The notes under the pieces: model-generated
Database searches by the model: none
Seen by the model: the letters and a program-made list of their open reading frames with translations, nothing else
Told to the model about the DNA's origin: nothing
Origin: an uncultured Bacilli bacterium
GTDB lineage: Bacteria > Bacillota_I > Bacilli_A > RF39 > UBA660
Assembly (NCBI GenBank): GCA_944331885.1
Contig: CALVJF010000026.1
Location: 1 to 8,557 of the forward strand
Length of the DNA: 8,557 nt
Reading direction: 5' to 3'
Shown: positions 4,515 through 8,557 of the stretch, piece after piece
Layout of the letters: the number at the start of each line of letters is the position of its first letter
How positions within the stretch are numbered: the stretch's first letter is position 1
Program-made: the position numbers and the translations under genes

Positions 4515-6340
4515 AATTTCTCCTTATATTTAAGAGCAATTCCACCATATGGTTCCAAAGAATTTGCTTGGCTATTTTTTAAACAATAAGTAGCTTCCGT
4601 ATCTTGATAATCACTCGGTAGAGTTAAATCTTCTTTTTTATCAGTCCTATTAATAGCTACTAACAGTTTTTCTTTGTCACTAGTTCTTTCAAAAATAATA
4701 TAATTTTCATTAATTTCTATTATTCTTAAATCAGCTGTTTCCATAAAGCCTTCTCTTTTACGTATTTCTCCAATAAATCTAAAAAAATCCAATAATTTTT
4801 TGTCTTCTTTTCCCCAAGGAAAAGGACCCCGATTTTTTAAATTACCAATTCCTTGCAATCCAACCTCATCACCATAAAAAATCGATAAATTTCCAGGCAT
4901 AAATGTTAACAAGAAAACATATACCATATATATTTGCTTCATTTCTTCATATTGTTCTTCATTTAACTTATAACATTTACAAAACTCATGACTATCATTT
5001 ATTAAATTCCACGGCCATTCACCATATAAATTAAAAATTGCTTTATCCCACAAATTTATTCCCCTAGTCATATCGTGAGTAGAAGTAAAATTCATTGCCG
5101 AAAAAATAGCATCATCTGGATATTCATTGCGAATTTCCCGAATTTTTTCAGCTAAATCAGCAGCATCGCCATAACGAATATACTTTATTATTGAACTCAT
5201 TAAATTATAATTCATTACGGTATCCATTCCTTTACCGCTTGCTAAATATCCTCGATTCATTCGCATAGGATTTTTCCATACTTCTCCTAAAATAAAGCCA
5301 TCTTCTTTATTACGTTTAACTGCTACGCGAATCAACTCTATAAATTCATCAGTTAATTCATCAGCAACATCTAGTCGTAAACCATCTATTCCTAATGCAA
5401 ACCACTGATCAATAATTCCTCCTTCACCAGTAATATATTCTTGCCAAGATTTTGAATAACCATTACAAACTGGCAAATTAGTCATCCCCCACCAATAATC
5501 AACTTGACCAGTTTTATCATTATAACGATAAAATTCGCGATAAGGAGAATTATTACTTTGATAAGCTCCAATAGTATCAAATGTTCCATATTCATTAAAA
5601 TATTTACTATCGTTACCAGTATGGTTAAATACTGCATCCAAAATAACTTTCATCCCGCGTTTATGAGCTTCATCACATAACCTTTTTAAATCGTCGTTAT
5701 TTCCTAAATAAGGATCAACAACTTCATAATCAGAAGTATCATAACGATGAGTAGATTGACTATAAACAATAGGACTTAGATATAAAATACTTACTCCTAA
5801 AGATTTAATATAATCTAATTTATCAATTATTCCTTGTAAATTACCACCATAAAAATCATTATTCCAAATGCCTTCTTCATCTGGACCAATCACCACATCT
5901 TCATCCCAATTTTGATGAATATGGCGTCTTCTCATCTCCTCAATTTTAAGTAATTGACTACGAGAAAAGCGATCAACAAATACATGATATATGACTTTTC
6001 CTTTAGTCCAATCAGGCACTTCATAATTAGCACTCAATTTCCACCAAGTTTTATCTTCATTTAAAATATATCTTCGCTCATCATTAATTTCATATGAAAA
6101 TCCATAATGATATAAAGCAGAAGTTTCTAACACAAAATTGCCCTTAAAAACAGCATAACCATCAACATTACATTGATGCTCTAATTTATACCATAACTCT
6201 TTATTACGGCTTCTAATAATTATAGAAGGATTTTTAATCCACCCTTCATCCATCGATATTTTGACTACCACTTGAAAGTTTTGCTTATTATCAGCAAAAT
6301 CTAATTTTTCTATTTCAAAATCAAAATTCTTTTTTTCCAT
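4511..6340 (-). CDS. GH13 alpha-amylase family enzyme, cytoplasmic, neopullulanase-like layout
   Basis: A 609-residue glycoside hydrolase of family 13, cutting or rearranging alpha-1,4 (perhaps alpha-1,6) linked glucans. An N-terminal beta-sandwich of about 105 residues precedes the barrel, as in neopullulanase/cyclomaltodextrinase-type enzymes. Catalytic regions: I DAVFNH (235-240), II GLRLDVADE with nucleophile Asp324, III ILGEVW with acid Glu353, IV FTSTHD with His422 and Asp423. HRYDTSDYEVVDP (198-210) and FYGDEVGL (488-495) are typical barrel segments, and a beta C-terminal domain ends the protein. There is no signal peptide, so it should act on imported maltodextrins or stored glucan. 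I chose ATG at 6340, eight bases after GGGG; an in-frame GTG at 6349 overlaps that SD and is less likely. It follows the 427-aa gene after 18 nt. Confidence 0.93.
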   Translation of the reverse strand: MEKKNFDFEIEKLDFADNKQNFQVVVKISMDEGWIKNPSIIIRSRNKELWYKLEHQCNVDGYAVFKGNFVLETSALYHYGFSYEINDERRYILNEDKTWWKLSANYEVPDWTKGKVIYHVFVDRFSRSQLLKIEEMRRRHIHQNWDEDVVIGPDEEGIWNNDFYGGNLQGIIDKLDYIKSLGVSILYLSPIVYSQSTHRYDTSDYEVVDPYLGNNDDLKRLCDEAHKRGMKVILDAVFNHTGNDSKYFNEYGTFDTIGAYQSNNSPYREFYRYNDKTGQVDYWWGMTNLPVCNGYSKSWQEYITGEGGIIDQWFALGIDGLRLDVADELTDEFIELIRVAVKRNKEDGFILGEVWKNPMRMNRGYLASGKGMDTVMNYNLMSSIIKYIRYGDAADLAEKIREIRNEYPDDAIFSAMNFTSTHDMTRGINLWDKAIFNLYGEWPWNLINDSHEFCKCYKLNEEQYEEMKQIYMVYVFLLTFMPGNLSIFYGDEVGLQGIGNLKNRGPFPWGKEDKKLLDFFRFIGEIRKREGFMETADLRIIEINENYIIFERTSDKEKLLVAINRTDKKEDLTLPSDYQDTEATYCLKNSQANSLEPYGGIALKYKEKL

Positions 6341-6358
6341 AGCAAACACCCCAATAAT

Positions 6359-7642
6359 CTATGATTTTTTAAAAATACTCCCTTTACCTAAAACACTTTC
6401 TCTGATAAACATTTCTTTTCCATCAACAGCTTTAAACCATTCATCAAAATCATATCCAAAAATTAAAGATTTTTGATAATCACCTTGCATTGAGACAAAA
6501 GCAGCATAAAATTCTAAATTATTACTATTATCAAATAAATCTAATATATCACTAAAATTTTTGCATAATATTTCTTCATTAGATCTCAAGTGTTCCTCGA
6601 AAATTTTCTTTTTATAAGTATTAAAAATTTCGCGATCTTTTTCTAATCCTTCTAACTTGAAAGTAGTAAGTCTAAATTCTTCAATTGTTATACCACTACG
6701 TAAATAATAACTAAAAGTTTCTAAATCATTTTTATTTTTTATCACATATAAATTACCATTTAATATTATTAATAAATTAACATCATCATTCAAAATATTA
6801 TTTTTATAAACCAAAGCCCCATAAACGCCTTGTAATTCAACTAAAACTTTATTAATTTCTTCATCTTCTAACCTTTTAGTCAACATAACCGGAATTTCCA
6901 CATCAACACCTTGATTAATCAAGTACAATACTCTATGTCTACCATTTTCAATGCAATAAACTTCTCCTAATTTTCTCATTGAAATATCACTACTTTTTTT
7001 AATAATACCTAAATTATCTTCAAAACTATTATTTAAAGGCGAATTATTTTCTTTATATCTTTCATTTGAATATAAATAGTAAAAATCTTTATCTGCATTT
7101 CCACTTAAATCAGTATGATAATAAACAAAATTTCGATCAATTCTTACTAATTCATATCTTGTATATAATAGCCCCGTTATATCAAAATGTCTTTTTGATT
7201 GATAATATAATTGCATTTTTCGATAGTACTCTTCTTGCCAATTCTTTTTTTCAATATTAGCTTGACAAATATGCTGTAATTCATCTAAACTAGGCAACTT
7301 TAACCCTTTTATATCATACCAACTTATATCCAAATCTAACGGCCAATTAATCATAGTAACTCTTTTTTCTAAAATAGAGCCTAACCAATTAGTACCTTTT
7401 TTTATTAAGTATTCTCCATATATTTTATCAACATTCTTTATTTCATGTAATAAAGATGCCAAAGATGGTACATAGTTATTGACAAAATTAGGATTTGCCA
7501 ATGCATACTTAATAATTTCATTAATCTTTACTATTATTAAATGCATATCATTATCTAAATTCTCACAAAATCTTGCCCAATTATTATAGCTATCAAAAAG
7601 TTTATTTAACTTTGCAATTACTGCCTTACGATTATTTACCAC
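6359..7642 (-). CDS. Unrecognised 427-aa protein with a ParB/sulfiredoxin-like ENGRHR motif
   Basis: I do not recognise this family as a whole. No signal peptide or membrane helix is visible, so it is probably cytosolic. In the middle (residues 229-253 from the GTG start) it reads EVYCIENGRHRVLYLINQG and then VDVEIPVML. This strand-GRHR-helix-G-x-IPV pattern is the core signature of ParB/sulfiredoxin-fold domains, which bind nucleotide through the GxxR segment. The flanking regions are charged and mostly helical, with many Asn, Lys and Tyr, and show no second motif. The start is GTG at 7642, five bases after AGGTGG; another in-frame GTG at 7651 (430 aa) lacks a usable SD. It lies 23 nt after lepB and 18 nt before the amylase gene, so it is probably in their operon, but that does not reveal a function. 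Confidence 0.8.
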   Translation of the reverse strand: MVNNRKAVIAKLNKLFDSYNNWARFCENLDNDMHLIIVKINEIIKYALANPNFVNNYVPSLASLLHEIKNVDKIYGEYLIKKGTNWLGSILEKRVTMINWPLDLDISWYDIKGLKLPSLDELQHICQANIEKKNWQEEYYRKMQLYYQSKRHFDITGLLYTRYELVRIDRNFVYYHTDLSGNADKDFYYLYSNERYKENNSPLNNSFEDNLGIIKKSSDISMRKLGEVYCIENGRHRVLYLINQGVDVEIPVMLTKRLEDEEINKVLVELQGVYGALVYKNNILNDDVNLLIILNGNLYVIKNKNDLETFSYYLRSGITIEEFRLTTFKLEGLEKDREIFNTYKKKIFEEHLRSNEEILCKNFSDILDLFDNSNNLEFYAAFVSMQGDYQKSLIFGYDFDEWFKAVDGKEMFIRESVLGKGSIFKKS

Positions 7643-7665
7643 TATGACCACCTGATATTACTTAA

Positions 7666-8142
7666 TTATTTTATTTTTCCAAATTTATTAAAAGGATAGA
7701 TAACAAAATTTGTTGTCCCCAAAATTTCCTCTTTTGTAACTGCTCCAAAAATTCTACTATCCATAGAAACCAAACGATTATCGCCCATTACAAAATATTC
7801 ATCATCATTGAGAAACTGTTTAACAAAATCATCAGTTTTAGAAGCAAAATTATCATCATATTTTTCATCGTTTATATAAATAACTCCATCTCGACACTCA
7901 ATACTTTCTCCTGGCAAAGCAATTACTCGCTTTATAATATATCCTTCTTCATTATTAATAACTACTATATCGTTTCTCTCAATACTCCCCAATTTATTTA
8001 ATAACATCATTTCGCCATCAGTTAATGTTGGACTCATAGAATCACCATCAACAATGATTGGTGTAACAATAAATATTCTTATTAAAACTACGACAACTAA
8101 AATCACTATATATGGAACTAACTCTTTTAATATTTTCTTCAT
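7666..8142 (-). CDS. lepB: Type I signal peptidase (LepB/SipS type, S26 family)
   Basis: A 158-residue membrane-anchored peptidase that removes signal peptides from exported preproteins on the outer face of the membrane. A single N-terminal helix (about residues 9-27, IVILVVVVLIRIFIV) is followed by GDSMSPTL with nucleophile Ser35, the GEMMLLNKL and RNDIVV strands, IIKRVIALPGE with general base Lys71, and the box E sequence MGDNRLVSMDSR near 119-130. The Ser/Lys dyad and short form with one transmembrane segment fit the compact Gram-positive SipS type. ATG at 8142 follows GGTGAT five bases upstream. lepB next to rplS is a common Firmicute arrangement. Here the rplS terminator and an extended -10 promoter separate them, so lepB probably heads the operon downstream. 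Confidence 0.95.
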   Translation of the reverse strand: MKKILKELVPYIVILVVVVLIRIFIVTPIIVDGDSMSPTLTDGEMMLLNKLGSIERNDIVVINNEEGYIIKRVIALPGESIECRDGVIYINDEKYDDNFASKTDDFVKQFLNDDEYFVMGDNRLVSMDSRIFGAVTKEEILGTTNFVIYPFNKFGKIK

Positions 8143-8159
8143 CGACTATCACCATTTTA

Positions 8160-8168
8160 ATTATAACA
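8160..8168 (-). promoter_or_regulatory. Extended -10 promoter of lepB and its operon
   Basis: The minus strand reads TGT before a perfect TATAAT (8165-8160), just past the T-run of the rplS terminator. No good -35 is present because that region is the terminator stem. A start near 8153 would leave about 11 nt of leader that still includes the GGTGAT SD. It would drive lepB through at least the hydrolase gene. Confidence 0.5.
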
Positions 8169-8172
8169 CAGC

Positions 8173-8202
8173 AATAAAAAAAGAACCATTTAAAATGATT
8201 CT
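8173..8202 (-). terminator. Rho-independent terminator of rplS
   Basis: On the minus strand AGAATCATT (8202-8194) and AATGGTTCT (8190-8182) form a 9-bp stem with one T-G wobble and a 3-nt loop, followed by a run of seven Ts that overlaps the stem end (8182-8176) and ATT. It starts two bases past the rplS stop codon. Confidence 0.8.
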
Positions 8203-8204
8203 CA

Positions 8205-8546
8205 TTAATTTCTTTCTTTTACTTTGTATTCTTTTTTCATACCTTTTAAGAAATTTAATTTAGCTCTTCTAACCATACCTTTTTTAACTACAACTATTTT
8301 ATCAATAGTAGGAGCATTAACTGGGAATGTTCTTACAACTCCAATTCCTCCAGATTTTTTTCTTACAGAAAAAGTTTCAGAAACACTACCGCCTTGTTTA
8401 GCAACAACTAAACCTTCAAATGCTTGGATTCTTTCTTTTTTACCTTCTTTTACCCAAACATCAACTCTAACAGTATCCCCAACTCTAAATTCAGGTATGT
8501 CAGTTCTAACTTGCTTCTTATTAATCTTATCAATAATATTACTCAT
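8205..8546 (-). CDS. rplS: 50S ribosomal protein L19
   Basis: A 113-residue ribosomal protein of normal L19 length, which lies at the 30S-50S interface of the large subunit. The typical sequence is present end to end: PEFRVGDTVRVDVWVKEG (19-36), KERIQAFEGLVVAKQGG (38-54), SETFSVRKKSGGIGVVRTFP (57-76), a KGMVRRAKLNFLKG region and a basic tail. The segment usually seen as RKISNGVGVERTFP is slightly divergent here. ATG at 8546 follows AGGA at 8557-8554, right at the window edge, so its promoter and any upstream partners (often rimM and trmD) are not visible. A terminator directly follows the stop codon. Confidence 0.98.
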   Translation of the reverse strand: MSNIIDKINKKQVRTDIPEFRVGDTVRVDVWVKEGKKERIQAFEGLVVAKQGGSVSETFSVRKKSGGIGVVRTFPVNAPTIDKIVVVKKGMVRRAKLNFLKGMKKEYKVKERN

Positions 8547-8557
8547 AAATAATTCCT

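Noticed and set aside
6341..6349. GTG start for the amylase three codons upstream
   Set aside because: The GTG overlaps the GGGG that serves as SD for the ATG at 6340, and has no better site of its own.
7066..7260. 64-codon plus-strand ORF
   Set aside because: It lies wholly inside the 427-aa gene on the other strand, lacks an SD, and its translation looks like antisense of AT-rich coding DNA.
8054..8263. 69-codon plus-strand ORF
   Set aside because: It runs antisense across the start of lepB, the rplS terminator and the end of rplS, and has no family resemblance.

Overview
The window comes from a very AT-rich bacterium of the Firmicutes/Bacilli type (Erysipelotrichia-like or a related gut lineage). 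This is inferred from base composition, strong Shine-Dalgarno sites, an rplS-lepB pair and a choloylglycine-hydrolase-family enzyme. It uses the standard code: TGA ends the alpha-amylase inside an ATGA overlap and Trp is encoded by TGG, so it is not a code-4 mollicute. Every gene I can support lies on the minus strand, so transcription runs from high to low coordinates.

Right end (8557 to 8143): rplS (ribosomal protein L19), its own rho-independent terminator, and an extended -10 promoter.

Centre (8142 to 2657): a tight run of six genes with gaps of 23 nt or less. The order is lepB (signal peptidase I), an unrecognised 427-aa protein with a ParB/sulfiredoxin-like ENGRHR motif, a cytoplasmic GH13 alpha-glucanase, a GNAT acetyltransferase (4-nt overlap with the glucanase), a broken flavodoxin gene, and a choloylglycine hydrolase/penicillin V acylase family enzyme. 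This looks like one operon headed by lepB. I see no shared pathway; it mixes protein export, dextrin breakdown, and possibly bile-salt or amide hydrolysis. The flavodoxin has lost about 40 central residues in an out-of-frame deletion.

Left-centre (2548 to 743): a metallophosphoesterase and an LPLAT/PlsC-type acyltransferase with longer leaders, followed by a clear terminator at 708-733.

Left end (742 to 1): 742 bases without a normal-length gene, but not empty. In transcription order there is an extended -10 promoter, a stretch resembling a decayed small gene, a second promoter with a perfect SD and a 15-codon ORF, a terminator-like hairpin, a 23/24-bp direct repeat in two copies, a good sigma-A promoter built into one repeat copy, and the first 10 codons of a gene leaving the window. 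This is the part of the window least explained by known families.
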